Under the pieces are notes generated by a model. That model saw nothing but the letters and a program-made list of their open reading frames with translations, had not been told where the DNA came from and ran no database searches. The position numbers and the translations under genes were made by a program. Positions 8,711 through 18,893 of a DNA stretch of 64,000 nucleotides are shown piece by piece. Where the stretch lies: the NCBI GenBank assembly GCA_965248235.1, contig CBDFIU010000004.1, positions 1,364,001 through 1,428,000 on the forward strand, read 5' to 3'. Within the stretch, counting starts at the first letter, position 1. Every line of letters begins with the position of its first letter. This stretch comes from UBA6623 sp965248235 (lineage in GTDB: Bacteria > Acidobacteriota > Terriglobia > Bryobacterales > UBA6623).

Positions 8711-9763
8711 TTACCGCCGGCCCTCCTCACCCTCCAGGCCGAGCCCAGGGATATCTTCTCGCGAAAGGAGTCGCTGGTCGGCTTCGAACTCGGCCCGCAA
8801 AAGCCTCTCTCTTTCGAAGGCCTCTTTGGCTTCTTCACGGCGCCCGAGGCGCTGATAAGCGCGACCCAACAGAACATAGGCCTGCCTCAGGCGAGGCTCC
8901 AGTTCCGCCGCGCGCGTCAACTCCTTGACGGCCGCCTCCCAGCGCCCGGCCGCCAGGAGCGCTCTCCCCAGCCCGAGCCGCGCGACAGCGGATCGAGAGT
9001 CCGCGGACACAGCCTGGCGAAAGTGCCGCTCGGCTTGTTTCATTTCGTTCCCTTGCAGTTTCGGATGGACGAGATCCGCAAGCTCAAGCCTGCAAACGGC
9101 CAGCCCGTAGTGGGCGTCGTAACTTAAAGGGTCGACTTTCAGCGCCCGCTGGTAATAAAGAGCGGCTTCCCTAAACCTGCCCGCCGCGGCTTCCTTCGGC
9201 TGCGAGAGCTCGGACCGGGTCCGTCTCAGATAGCCCAAAGCGTTGAGAACGACGACGGATTCCGGATTTGCCTGAAGTGCTTTCCGGTATTCCCGCGCAG
9301 CCTCGACATACTTTCGCCGCGCCAGGTTGGCTTCCGCCATAAGCTGATGAACGCGGTGCGAGTCGGGCGCCATCGCGAAAAGCTTCTGATACTCGACCTG
9401 AGAAAGAATCAAGCTGAGCTTGGTGAGATGGTAGAGGGCGTCGACACTTTCGGGGTCGATTCGCAGGCCCTCTCGCAGCTCGCGATAGGCCGCTCCATAG
9501 TCGCCCTGGGCAAGCTTGGCCTGGGCGAGCCGCACATGGCCGGCCGCCTCTTGCGGATGCTCTCGGATGTATTTCTCCGCGAACTCGGCGGCAGTAGCGG
9601 GTTCGCCCCGATAGAGGGCTTTTTCGCTCGCCGAAAGTTTCGGAGAGTCTTGACCGGTAATTGCCGCCGCAAACCAGCAACCGATGAGAAGCAATCGGCC
9701 GGTACGTCGCGCGGTCCGCAATCCTTGCGCGTAGCGCTGCCGAGGGGTTGGCCCGTCACTCAT
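8711..9763 (-). CDS. Exported TPR protein
   Basis: A 350-residue protein if started at the ATG at 9763, which overlaps the stop of the upstream gene (ATGAGTGA), implying translational coupling. The N-terminus has a basic patch and a hydrophobic segment (RLLLIGCWFAAAITG) with a Cys that could be a signal or lipoprotein cleavage region. TPR-like helices follow from about residue 50 to 330. The C-terminus is acidic and ends in EGEEGRR. A longer in-frame start at 9886 would lie inside the upstream gene and is less likely. Function beyond protein binding is unknown. Confidence 0.78.
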   Translation of the reverse strand: MSDGPTPRQRYAQGLRTARRTGRLLLIGCWFAAAITGQDSPKLSASEKALYRGEPATAAEFAEKYIREHPQEAAGHVRLAQAKLAQGDYGAAYRELREGLRIDPESVDALYHLTKLSLILSQVEYQKLFAMAPDSHRVHQLMAEANLARRKYVEAAREYRKALQANPESVVVLNALGYLRRTRSELSQPKEAAAGRFREAALYYQRALKVDPLSYDAHYGLAVCRLELADLVHPKLQGNEMKQAERHFRQAVSADSRSAVARLGLGRALLAAGRWEAAVKELTRAAELEPRLRQAYVLLGRAYQRLGRREEAKEAFERERLLRAEFEADQRLLSREDIPGLGLEGEEGRR

Positions 9764-10763
9764 TTGTTTTCTCTTCGGTCTTTTGCTTCTCGAGTTCCTT
9801 GAAGGTCTCGAGGGCCACGCGAGCCTGTTCCTTCTCGCCGAGAGCCCGGTAGACGCGTCCCATGGCGTAGTGCGGTTTGGGATCATCCGGGTCGAGTTTC
9901 GCGGCCTGTTCGAGGTGTCCGATGGCCTCTTCCCGCTTGCCCTGCCTGTCGAGCAACATACCCATCTGATAGCGCGCGCGGGAGAAGCGCGGGTCGTACT
10001 CGACGGCCTCCCGCAGGTAGGCTTCCGCCTCTTCGAGCCGATCCAGGCGATAGAGAACCGTGCCGAGGTTCACGGGCGGCCAGGCAGACGGGCGAGCTCC
10101 GTTGCGGTTCAGTTCGACCGCCTCTCGATAGACGTCAACGGCCTCGTCGAACCGGCCCAATGCCTCGTAACAGAGGCCCACCCGGTCATAGGCTCGCGCA
10201 AAGCCGGGGTCGAGGCGAATGGCTCCCTTGAACTTCTCGATCGCCTCGGCAAACCGCTGGTCGTCGTAATCGAGTCGTCCCAGCCAATAAAGATACAAGG
10301 CTTCGTCCGGGTTCGCGCCGGTTAGCTTCTCGATCTCCGGCCGGGCCCAATCGCGCCGGCCCAGCACGACATAAGCCATGGCGAGCGTGAAGCGGCTCGA
10401 ATCATCGAGCGGCGCCAGAGCGTCGGATTTCTTGAAAGCGATAGCCGCGTTGAGGTGCTTGCCTTTGCGAAAGAAAACTCCACCCAACGCCGACAGAAGC
10501 TCCGGCGAATCGGGACGCCGCTCGATCTCTTCGAGCAAGAGCGGCTCCAGCCGGTTATCGTTTCCCGCCTGGAGAGCCGTCCTCAGCTCGGAAGACACAC
10601 CGTCCGGCAATGTGAACGAGGAGGCGGAGGCGGTTCGAGCTTCTTCGCCGGCCGGCGGCCCTTGGCCCGCGGCGCTCGCAAAGGCGGCCGTCAGAAAGCA
10701 GCTAACCGCGAGCCGACCGGAGTACCGCGCTTCCGGCGTTCTCAACCATCGAGCGGCAAACAT
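9756..10763 (-). CDS. Exported TPR protein, first gene of a three-gene TPR operon
   Basis: A 335-residue protein from the ATG at 10763. A signal-like segment (LAVSCFLTAAFASAAG) is followed by eight or so TPR units between residues 60 and 325, such as ALYLYWLGRLDYDDQRFAEA and ARAYDRVGLCYEALGRFDEA. It ends in a Lys/Glu-rich tail. It is transcribed divergently from the PQQ dehydrogenase, and that shared upstream region may coordinate them. The open frame continues upstream to 11255, but that part is antisense to the dehydrogenase and is not protein-like. Confidence 0.8.
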   Translation of the reverse strand: MFAARWLRTPEARYSGRLAVSCFLTAAFASAAGQGPPAGEEARTASASSFTLPDGVSSELRTALQAGNDNRLEPLLLEEIERRPDSPELLSALGGVFFRKGKHLNAAIAFKKSDALAPLDDSSRFTLAMAYVVLGRRDWARPEIEKLTGANPDEALYLYWLGRLDYDDQRFAEAIEKFKGAIRLDPGFARAYDRVGLCYEALGRFDEAVDVYREAVELNRNGARPSAWPPVNLGTVLYRLDRLEEAEAYLREAVEYDPRFSRARYQMGMLLDRQGKREEAIGHLEQAAKLDPDDPKPHYAMGRVYRALGEKEQARVALETFKELEKQKTEEKTNE

Positions 10764-10964
10764 GAACGGTCTTAGGATAGAACGTTCTTGGGGAACACCG
10801 CGAACTTGACACTTGACTCCTTGCACTGTAATCATCCGGTTGGGTGGGGGGGAATCGGTTTCCGACTCGCGTCGAAACGGAATCAGAGAATCTCTTGGCC
10901 GCAGAGATTCGTCAGGCCCGGGCGAGCCGTGGAATCCGTCCGGGAACCGAGGGAGGGCAATCCG

Positions 10965-12845
10965 TTGATCTTCCGAAGCTCGATCCGACAATCGGTTTTC
11001 ATAGCCGCATTCGTCCTGTTGCTGTCTCCCGGAGCCTCTTCCCAGGAATGGCCCCATTACGGCGGGGACCCCGGCGGAACGAAGTACTCCCCCCTTGACG
11101 GGATCAATCGGCGAAACGTCAACGAGTTGCAAGTCGCCTGGATCTTCGACACGGAAGAATACAGTGACGGCACAAAGTACCCCAGCCGCTCGGCCTTTGA
11201 AAGCACCCCGATCGTCGTGGACGGCGTCCTGTACTTTGCTTCGCCTTTCGCTCACCTATTTGCCCTTGACGCGGAAAAAGGAAGACCGCTGTGGGATTTC
11301 GATCCAAAGATCGACCGCACGATGCGCCTCAATCTCTTTATCAACCGGGGCGTCACGTATTGGTCCGATGGTGAGCGCAAGCGAATCTTCCTGGGAGATC
11401 AGCACGGTCGCCTCTTCTCGATCGATGCGGCCACGGGCAAGCCCGACCCGAAGTTCGGCGAGGGAGGCGTCGTCGACATGGCCGCGGAGCTGACCGAGAA
11501 GTTCGCCCGCGGCAAGTACGGTCTGACGTCGCCGGTGTCAATCTGCGGAGACGTGATTGTCGCCGGCGGTTGGGTCACCGACGGCGCGGCCCTGGGGCCG
11601 AGTGGAGACATTCGAGCCTTGGACGCTCGCACCGGCGAACAACTGTGGAGGTTTCGCACGGTCCCCCGTCCGGGAGAATTCGGCCACGACACCTGGGCAG
11701 GCGATTCATGGAAAGACCGCGGCGGTGTCAACGTTTGGTCGGTGCTCAGCGTGGATGAAGAGAACAGCCTTGTTTTCGCTCCGCTGACCTCCCCCTCGAA
11801 TGACTTCTACGGAGGCGATCGCATCGGGAAGAACCTCTTCAGTGACGCCGTGGTCGCGCTTGATTGCGACAGCGGCGAGCGGAAGTGGCATTTCCAGACC
11901 ATCCACCACGACCTTTGGGACTGGGACCTTCCCGCGCAGCCGATGCTGGTGACGGTGCGACGCGACGGCGAGGACGTGCCGGCCGTGGCCCAGGTGACCA
12001 AGCAAGGGTTCGTCTTCGTGCTGCACCGTTTGACGGGCGAGCCGCTGTTCGAGGTGGAAGAGCGTCCCGTTCCCCCAAGCGAAGTCCCCGGAGAGGAGGC
12101 GTGGCCCACACAGCCTTTCCCGGTCCGGCCCGCGCCTTTCACGCGGCAATCCATGACGGCCGATGAAATCACCGATGTCACGGCCGAGTCCCGTGAAGAA
12201 TGCCTGGGCATGATCGAAGACGCCGTTCTGTTACCGGGCGTTTTTTCTCCCATCGGCGAAAAGCCGACGGTCTTGTTCCCCGGCTTGAACGGCGGCGCCA
12301 ATTGGGGCGGTGCCGCGTTCGACCCGCAACAGGACGTGCTCTACATCAACTCCATGGACGTGGGCGGACTGTTCCGCATTGTGGAGCGGCCCGAGGGGGC
12401 CACGCTCCCGTATCGTCTGCGTTCCGTGAAAAACGAGTTCTTTTGGGACAAGAATCGCTATCCCTGTCAGAAACCTCCGTGGGGATCGTTGACCGCGATC
12501 GACTTGAACACCGGAGGCTTTCGATGGCGCGTCACTCTCGGAGAGTTTGACGAGCTTACGGCCCGGGGCGTCCCGCCGACCGGCGCGCCCAACCTGGGCG
12601 GACCGATCGTGACGGCCGGCGGACTCGTCTTCATCGCCGCCACGAACGACCGGCGGTTTCGCGCTTTCGACAAAGACACCGGAGTGACCCTGTGGGAGAC
12701 AAGGCTGCCGGCGAGCGGCATGGCCTCTCCGATGACCTACCTCGGTAAGAACACGGGCAAGCAGTTTGTCGTAATCGCCGCCGGCGGCGGGAACAAGTAC
12801 GACAAGAAATTCACGGGCAAATTGGTTGCCTTCGCTCTGCCGTAA
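10965..12845 (+). CDS. PQQ-dependent dehydrogenase (quinoprotein), periplasmic
   Basis: A 626-residue protein of the quinoprotein alcohol/glucose dehydrogenase family. I chose TTG 10965 because a GAGGGAGGG ribosome site stands just before it and it gives a normal signal peptide (SVFIAAFVLLLSPGASS); GTG 10929 is the alternative. EWPHYGGDPGGTKYSPLDGI begins the eight-bladed propeller. Trp-docking style blades recur (GRPLWDFDP, GEQLWRFRTV, GERKWHFQTI), and HHDLWDWDLPAQP carries the conserved active-site region. Enzymes of this family oxidise alcohols or sugars in the periplasm and pass electrons to cytochromes or quinone. No heme c motif is present in the protein itself; the pentaheme gene 40 bp downstream is a likely electron partner. 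Confidence 0.88.
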   Translation: MIFRSSIRQSVFIAAFVLLLSPGASSQEWPHYGGDPGGTKYSPLDGINRRNVNELQVAWIFDTEEYSDGTKYPSRSAFESTPIVVDGVLYFASPFAHLFALDAEKGRPLWDFDPKIDRTMRLNLFINRGVTYWSDGERKRIFLGDQHGRLFSIDAATGKPDPKFGEGGVVDMAAELTEKFARGKYGLTSPVSICGDVIVAGGWVTDGAALGPSGDIRALDARTGEQLWRFRTVPRPGEFGHDTWAGDSWKDRGGVNVWSVLSVDEENSLVFAPLTSPSNDFYGGDRIGKNLFSDAVVALDCDSGERKWHFQTIHHDLWDWDLPAQPMLVTVRRDGEDVPAVAQVTKQGFVFVLHRLTGEPLFEVEERPVPPSEVPGEEAWPTQPFPVRPAPFTRQSMTADEITDVTAESREECLGMIEDAVLLPGVFSPIGEKPTVLFPGLNGGANWGGAAFDPQQDVLYINSMDVGGLFRIVERPEGATLPYRLRSVKNEFFWDKNRYPCQKPPWGSLTAIDLNTGGFRWRVTLGEFDELTARGVPPTGAPNLGGPIVTAGGLVFIAATNDRRFRAFDKDTGVTLWETRLPASGMASPMTYLGKNTGKQFVVIAAGGGNKYDKKFTGKLVAFALP

Positions 12846-12884
12846 CGGCACGGAGCTGTTGCGACCCGCGCCTGTACGCCGGCC

Positions 12885-13451
12885 ATGGTTTCACCAACCT
12901 ACAACCAACGCTTCCGTCGAGTGACGCTGAGGACGGGCGCGCTCCTCTTCCTGCTGTCATTCCTTCTGCCGGCTTGGCAAAGCCGTATTCCCGAGTTCTA
13001 CAAGCCCAAGGACGAGAAGCTGCCCGCCGCGGTCGAGACCCAGCCCATTCCGTTCAGTCACAAACAGCACGCCGAAGCCGGGTTGTTCTGCAAGGACTGC
13101 CATGCGGGCGCCGCGAAGAAAGAGCGGGCCGGCCTGCCCCAGTCGGAGAAATGCATGTTGTGCCATCGGGCGATCGCTACGGAGAGCCCGGCGGTTCAAC
13201 GCTTGGCCGAGTTCCACCAACAAGGCGAAAAAATCAAATGGGTTCGCGTATACGCAATCCCTGACTTCGTCTTCTTCAGCCACGCCCGCCACCTGAAGGC
13301 GGGTGAGGAATGCGGGACGTGCCACGGTCCGGTGGCCCGGCGGGAAGTGCTCGCGAAAGAGGTCTCGACCGGCATGGTGCGCTGCATGAATTGCCACGCC
13401 GAGCGCGACGTCTCCAACGACTGCGTCTTCTGCCACCAGTTGGGGCATTGA
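12885..13451 (+). CDS. Pentaheme cytochrome c (c3/c7-like)
   Basis: A 188-residue protein with an N-terminal signal or anchor helix (LLFLLSFLLPAW) and five CXXCH heme-attachment motifs: CKDCH at residue 69, CMLCH at 90, CGTCH at 143, CMNCH at 167 and CVFCH at 180. Extra histidines in FSHKQHAEA and FSHARHLKA are placed as distal ligands in the same way as in class III cytochromes. It follows the PQQ dehydrogenase by 39 bp on the same strand, so the two probably form an operon in which this protein takes electrons from the quinoprotein. Five hemes in so small a protein is more than the three of c7 cytochromes. Confidence 0.88.
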   Translation: MVSPTYNQRFRRVTLRTGALLFLLSFLLPAWQSRIPEFYKPKDEKLPAAVETQPIPFSHKQHAEAGLFCKDCHAGAAKKERAGLPQSEKCMLCHRAIATESPAVQRLAEFHQQGEKIKWVRVYAIPDFVFFSHARHLKAGEECGTCHGPVARREVLAKEVSTGMVRCMNCHAERDVSNDCVFCHQLGH

Positions 13452-13947
13452 GCCCTCCGCGGGCGAACCCAAGTCGAGCATGGGCTCCGCCGCGGCTCAA
13501 TGACACCGGCGGCCTTGCCGGGCTGTCCATCGAATCGCTGAAAACGCAGTGGTCCTCAGCCGCTGACGGGAACGCCGGCGCCGGGTGCCGTGGGTCGGCC
13601 GGGCCAGGTCGGCGATGTTACCGTCCATTACAGATTGCGAGCACGGCCCAGTAGTGCGAAAACCGTTGCGTCACGGCCGCGGATTGGCTACCCTACATGC
13701 GCCGGGGCGGCCAAAAAGGAAATCCTGGTTCAGAGAGTCGCGACGACTCACGGATAGGCGGTTCGATTCGTTACTCATGCCGTCCCGGGTGAGCCGGAAG
13801 TGGATAAGCAGGATTCTCCGTAGTGTAGATTCCGCTCTCGGGTTTTGTACGGTGCGAGGCAGGCCGGCGGTCCTATGCGCCGCCCGCACGGACCTCCGCC
13901 GCTGGGTTGGATAGGCTATCAGAAATCCCTTTGTAGATTGCGGACCC
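13452..13947. other. Intergenic region, no gene seen
   Basis: About 500 bp between the cytochrome and the PHP-like gene. Short open frames occur on both strands but none has protein-like composition or a recognisable motif. It presumably contains the promoter of the downstream gene. Confidence 0.4.
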
Positions 13948-16176
13948 ATGAAAGCGCCATCCGTAGTCGCGTACAGCATCCGTTTCGTTCCGCTTTTCGC
14001 GCTGATTTGGATGATTCTCTGGGCGCCTTGGAGGACCGATCCTCTCGGCGTTCAGGCGTCGTCAGCCTGGCTATCCGAGTCGAGGAACGCTCGAACCTTC
14101 GGCAAACTCTTGGTCGACGATTATCCGGAAGCGATCGGGCCGGCGGTTCGCAAGGAGATTCTCGAGGTTCTGCGCGATTTCGACGTGGCGGACAGAACCC
14201 TCTGGGGGGAGCTCGAATCCCGGGGCCCCGCGATGCGCGAGGAAGTCCAAGCACGCCGTGCCCGCGCCGACAAACTCTACGAAGAGGCGACGAAACGGCT
14301 CGCCCGAGCGCTGCCGCGGGCGCCAGGTTTAGTAAAGCTGGGAGCGGAAGAATCCGCCGGCGTTAGCCGCCTGATGCAAGCTCGCTTCGGCTCGGTCTTG
14401 CTGCTCGTCTACAGGCCCGCGGACTCACAGGCCGCGCCCGGATTCGTCTCTAGAGAGGTCGACTTGCGGTGGGGGAAGCGGATTCATGTTGACCTCCCGG
14501 ATCGAAAACCGCTCTTCTTCGCCGCCGAGTTGACGCACGCGCCGGAACGGACCAGCAGATTCACCGTGGAGTTCGTTTCCGGGTACAAGCTCGCGGCAAA
14601 GGTGGACCTGACGGTGGAGGCGCCGGTCCGCAAGGCGGTGGAAATCGAGGTGCAAGATCAGGGCGGTGCCGCCACCGAGGCAGCAGTGGGTTTGTATTCC
14701 GCCGGCGGGCACTTCATCGTTCCGGACAGCGCTCTGGATTTCACTGGCGGCGGATATGACTACGCGCCGGAGAAGTATCGGGAGCTGACCACCACCAGGT
14801 ACTGGCCCGGCGAAGATGGCTTCCGGCGATGCTTTTTCGTGAAAGGCCGCTTTCAGGTGGAGCTGCCGCCAGGCGACTACCGTCTACTCGCCAGCAAAGG
14901 ACCGGAATACCTTCCTATCGATCGAACGTTCCGCGTGGCGGAGGAAGCACCTCGGCGTCAGGTCTTGGCGCTCGAGCGATGGAGCGACATGTCCGCTCGC
15001 GGATGGCATTCCGGTGACTGCCACATTCATTACGCGCGTCCCAACCGCGAGGCCAACGAACGACTGGAGTTTTGGGCCCGGGCCGAGGATCTTCGAGTGG
15101 GCAACATCTTGCGAATGGGAGACGGCCGCCGAACATATTTCGAGCAGTATGCTTTCGGGAAACAAGGCCGCGTCCGGCACGAGGGAGGAGTGGTGGTTCC
15201 CGGGCAGGAAGATCCCCGCACCAACATCATCGGCTACACCATCTCGCTCAACATTCAGTCACCCGCGCGCGATATGAGCCGCTACTACCTCTACAGCGTG
15301 GCATTCGATGAGGCTAGGAGTAAGGGAGGCTTGTCGGGATACGCTCACGTGAACATGAATCTGTACCGAGTGGACCGCGATATGACGCTCAACGTTCCTC
15401 GTGGAAAAGTGGACTTCGTCGAGATTTGTGAGTTCGGTCAGATACGGAGCACCGATCTCTATTACGAGTTCCTTAACCTAGGCTTCCGGCTGCCGGCGGT
15501 GGCGGGAACCGATGTGCCTTGGGCGGGCACACTCGGAGATTCGCGCGTGTACGCGTTTACGGGTGAAGAACTCGATGCGGACGGATGGTTTGACGCCGTC
15601 AAACAGGGGCGAACTTTCGTGACCGTGGGGCCGATGCTGGAGTTCACGGTCGACGGTCATCGGCCGGGGCAAGTCCTGCAGCCGGCGCGAGGAAAGGAGC
15701 TTGACATTTACGCAAAAGCCTCGGTGGGAGCGCCGAACGTGGTGTCACTGAGTCGCCTCGAACTGGTTGTCAACGGCGAGGTCATTCGTTCGGTCGAGCC
15801 CCGAGGCGGCTCGGCTGAGTTTCACTTTAAGTTACCGGCGAACGAAAGCATGTGGGTGGCCGCGCGAACCGCCGAGACCCATGCCAGTCCGATCTACGTG
15901 GTGGTCGACGGAAAGCGGCACTGGAACATTGCTCAGGCTCCTACCCTGCTGAAAAAACGACTAGAGACCCTCGACGAGGTGGAACGACTGTTCGACCGCG
16001 GCGAGATAGACCCCGGTCATGACGCCGAGTGGGACGCTCCGGAAGTTTTCCGGCGCAATCGAGACGCGATGCGCGAGATGATCGCCGAGGCTCGCGTCAT
16101 CTACCGGGAGCTTCAGCAAGAGCTAGAAGGCGGTGGGGAATGGTGGTGCCCGCGGGGCATCGGTTTAGCTATCTAG
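13948..16176 (+). CDS. CehA/McbA-type PHP-domain metallohydrolase, exported
   Basis: A 742-residue protein with an N-terminal membrane helix or signal (VPLFALIWMILWAPW). A coiled segment (about residues 70-130) and beta-rich domains precede the PHP domain, which begins with GWHSGDCHIHYARPN; the D-H-H cluster is the first metal site. Later PHP signatures are GYAHVNMN and VAGTDVPWAG. The last 150 residues form a beta domain and a helical tail. Family members hydrolyse phosphoesters or carbamate-type bonds using a metal centre, and many are exported. The substrate is unknown. It converges on the cyclase gene with 54 bp between the stops. Confidence 0.75.
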   Translation: MKAPSVVAYSIRFVPLFALIWMILWAPWRTDPLGVQASSAWLSESRNARTFGKLLVDDYPEAIGPAVRKEILEVLRDFDVADRTLWGELESRGPAMREEVQARRARADKLYEEATKRLARALPRAPGLVKLGAEESAGVSRLMQARFGSVLLLVYRPADSQAAPGFVSREVDLRWGKRIHVDLPDRKPLFFAAELTHAPERTSRFTVEFVSGYKLAAKVDLTVEAPVRKAVEIEVQDQGGAATEAAVGLYSAGGHFIVPDSALDFTGGGYDYAPEKYRELTTTRYWPGEDGFRRCFFVKGRFQVELPPGDYRLLASKGPEYLPIDRTFRVAEEAPRRQVLALERWSDMSARGWHSGDCHIHYARPNREANERLEFWARAEDLRVGNILRMGDGRRTYFEQYAFGKQGRVRHEGGVVVPGQEDPRTNIIGYTISLNIQSPARDMSRYYLYSVAFDEARSKGGLSGYAHVNMNLYRVDRDMTLNVPRGKVDFVEICEFGQIRSTDLYYEFLNLGFRLPAVAGTDVPWAGTLGDSRVYAFTGEELDADGWFDAVKQGRTFVTVGPMLEFTVDGHRPGQVLQPARGKELDIYAKASVGAPNVVSLSRLELVVNGEVIRSVEPRGGSAEFHFKLPANESMWVAARTAETHASPIYVVVDGKRHWNIAQAPTLLKKRLETLDEVERLFDRGEIDPGHDAEWDAPEVFRRNRDAMREMIAEARVIYRELQQELEGGGEWWCPRGIGLAI

Positions 16177-16230
16177 AACCCTCGACCCGTGAATATTCGG
16201 TGAAAGCCGGCGATCAATGCCGGACACTTC

Positions 16231-17076
16231 TCAACGAATTCCTATTGGACTTATCGGCGACGCGGTTGCCCCCATCAGTTTCAAGGGCAAAGCGACGAAC
16301 AGGAACTCGAAAACCTGATCGCGGGTGGCTTCCTCCAAATTCACTTGCTTCATCATTGGAATTCCGCGCCGGCGAATCAGTTCCAAGTGGCCCAGGTGCG
16401 GGCTGGGTACTTGCTCGTACGACATCGTATCGGAGCCGGTCAGAATAATCCCCTTCCCCGCCAGCCAGCGGCAGGCCTCCGGGGTCGGGCCGGCCCCTAC
16501 GGTGACGAACCTTTCTCGCTCGGTATCGCGATATCTGGAGAACCCGGTCCGTACCAGCAGGCAGTCTCCCGGTTTGATTTCGACCCCCTGCCGGCGGCAA
16601 CAGTCCTGCATGTCGCGCTCGGTAATGCCGTAGCTGTCGGGGAGAACATCCAGATCTTTGCTGCCGGCGATGTCAAGCAGGAGTCCTCTCGTAATGATCG
16701 GCGGGCAACATTCCACGCCAAGCTGCTTGAAGCCGGCGTCGGCGGCCACTTCAGCCGCGGGTATGTCCTTATACAGTAGGGGCCGGCCGCCGATCTCCTC
16801 GGAGATATGGCAGAGAGCTTCAATGTGGGTCGCGGTATGGGAAGACATCGTGACGATCTCGGTGGCTTCACCAAAGGATCCCTCGACGGAGAAGTCTTCA
16901 TGCCGTCGATTCGGGCGCATCGAGAAAGGAGACGTGGTGCCGGCGGAGGGCGTCCCGGCATGGATCGGATAGGACAGGCTGTAGACCTTCCCTGTCTTCA
17001 CGAGCCGGGTCAGATCCGGGGTAAGCAAGGGGGCAGGCAGGGCTCCATAGGATTTGAGGGGGATTTTCGCCTTCAT
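16231..17076 (-). CDS. Cyclase-family metal-dependent hydrolase (kynurenine formamidase-like)
   Basis: A 281-residue protein of the cyclase superfamily. The signature HTATHIEALCH (residues about 80-90) corresponds to the metal-binding HxGTHxDxxxH motif with Ala and Glu substitutions that still supply ligands. GDCLLVRTGFSRY, GPTPEACRWLAGKGI and the TGSDTMSYEQVPSP loop are further family features. Members hydrolyse amide or ester bonds of small cyclic or acylated metabolites. There are no tryptophan-degradation genes nearby, so the kynurenine link is only by family. No signal peptide is evident, so it is probably cytoplasmic. Confidence 0.8.
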   Translation of the reverse strand: MKAKIPLKSYGALPAPLLTPDLTRLVKTGKVYSLSYPIHAGTPSAGTTSPFSMRPNRRHEDFSVEGSFGEATEIVTMSSHTATHIEALCHISEEIGGRPLLYKDIPAAEVAADAGFKQLGVECCPPIITRGLLLDIAGSKDLDVLPDSYGITERDMQDCCRRQGVEIKPGDCLLVRTGFSRYRDTERERFVTVGAGPTPEACRWLAGKGIILTGSDTMSYEQVPSPHLGHLELIRRRGIPMMKQVNLEEATRDQVFEFLFVALPLKLMGATASPISPIGIR

Positions 17077-17263
17077 GAGTCGAGCCCTCCGGACCCCGGC
17101 TTCCTCTGTTCTCGTGACACGGAATTTCCGAGTGCGCGCCAGGGGCGCCGATCAGCAGTGCTAAGACATTCCATTCACTGTAACGCGGGTCTCGCCAAAT
17201 CGCATGCGAAACGTATCAACTTGGAAGTAGACTACATGACCGAGTTGGGGGCCCGGCCGACCT

Positions 17264-18893
17264 TCATCCCAGTCGAAACGTTGTCGCCGCGAACGACAGG
17301 GGCGGCAGCGTTACCACGCCCCCGCCTTCGGCGATCTCCACATCTTTGAATGGCCGGGACCGGACCACGTCGGGTTGTGCAAACGAGTTGCCCGCCTTGG
17401 CATCGGGTCCGGTGAGCACCTCGGCGCTCTCCATAGAAACGATCTTACGGTCCGCCAGGTCGACATGGACTCTCGCGCTATTTCGCCGGCTGCGGTTCGT
17501 CGTGAACAGGTGCAGCCGGCCGTCGCCGAGGATGGCGGACGTGTCGATGTAGTTCACCACGCCGTTCTCGGTGGCTTCGTATTTCGGCCCCTTGACCACC
17601 GGCTGTAAGGAAACACCCTCGCGACGCTTCGAGATCATTTCAAAGGGATAGAAGATGGACTGCACGAGCATCTCGTTGCCGCGCGTCGTGAGGGGCGCGA
17701 TCACATTGGCAATCATCGAGATGGCCGCGATCTTGAGCACGTCGGCGTGGCGGATGAAACTGTTGAAGAAGCCGGCCACCACCAGGGCATCTTCGAGGTT
17801 GTACTCTTCCTCGTACAGATGAGGGGCAAACCGCCTGTGCTCGCGAGGCCGCTTTCCCATCGTTCGATACCAAACATTCCATTCGTCCATGCTCAGGTAC
17901 GTGCGTTTTTTGGAATGCCGCTTGCCCTGCGTGAAGCGGCAGGCGGCATCCATCTCCTCGATCTGACGGTCGATGGTGTTGGTAATGGCGAGAAAATCGG
18001 CGGTATCGGTACGGTTGCCGACATAGCGATGAATACTGAGATAATCGGCCCAGTCACCCACCACTTCCAGCACCTGGCGGTCCCATTCCAAATAGGTGGG
18101 TATGCCGTACCAGGTCTCGTCGGTGCCGCGGGAGCCGGCGGCGAGTAGTTCCACCGAGCGGTCCGCTTTTCGAATCAGGTTCGCCGCCTGATGGGCACGA
18201 ATGGCGTAGAGATGGGCCGGGAGGTGGCCTTGTTGAGTGGGTTTGTCCATCTCATTGCCGAGGCACCAGAGCTTGACGCCGTGGGGTTCGGCATAGCCGT
18301 GGGCCACGCGCTGATCAGCGTATTTCGTGCCCCGGGGACCGTTGCAGTACTCCACCCAGTGCGCGCCCTCTTCGGGCGTGCCGATGCCGAGGTTCACGGT
18401 GATCATGGGCGCACACCCGATCTTGCGGCAGGCTTCGATGAACTCGTTGGTGCCAAAGTGGTTGGGTTCGATACTGTTCCAGGTGCGGTCCAGAACCTTG
18501 GGCCGCTTGTCGCCAGTGATACCCCGAGGCAAAGTCACCGCCGGGCCACCGGATGACGCTCATCCTCAGCCGGCGCAGCGCGCCCAAGACGTCGGTGCGG
18601 AAACCATCTTCATCGGCGCAAGAACACTCGGGATGATAGACACCCTCGTAGACCGCCCGGCCGATATGTTCCAGGAAGCCCCCGAAAATGCGCGGGTCCG
18701 CGTCGGCGATCTGGAAATCGGTGTGCAGCGTGATGTTGGTTGGTTCCAGTTGCCCTGGAGATGCCTGCGCCACAGTCGAGTTGCCCGTGCCTGTCGTGCT
18801 TTGCGCCTGCCCGGCGGCACGCCGCGGACCTCCGGCGGCAAGCCAGCCGGCCCCGCCCGCTCCAAGCGATCCGACAAATTTACGTCGGTTCAT
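17264..18893 (-). pseudogene. GH51 alpha-L-arabinofuranosidase, one frameshift
   Basis: The N-terminal part starts at ATG 18893 after a GGGAGG ribosome site with a twin-arginine-like signal (MNRRKFVGSLGAGGAGWLAA) and reads through FGGFLEHIGRAVYEGVYHP and VIRWPGGDFASGYHW. Near 18500 the match moves to another frame, which runs GDKRPKVLDRTWNSIEPNHF to the stop at 17264. The second part contains both catalytic glutamates: the acid/base in LWCLGNEMDKP and the nucleophile in LSMDEWNVWYR. The family removes arabinose side chains from hemicellulose. A single frameshift with otherwise perfect motifs may be recent decay or a sequencing error. Confidence 0.8.

Noticed and set aside
10764..11255. N-terminal extension of the first TPR protein
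   Set aside because: The extension is antisense to the PQQ dehydrogenase gene, and the ATG at 10763 gives a proper signal peptide.
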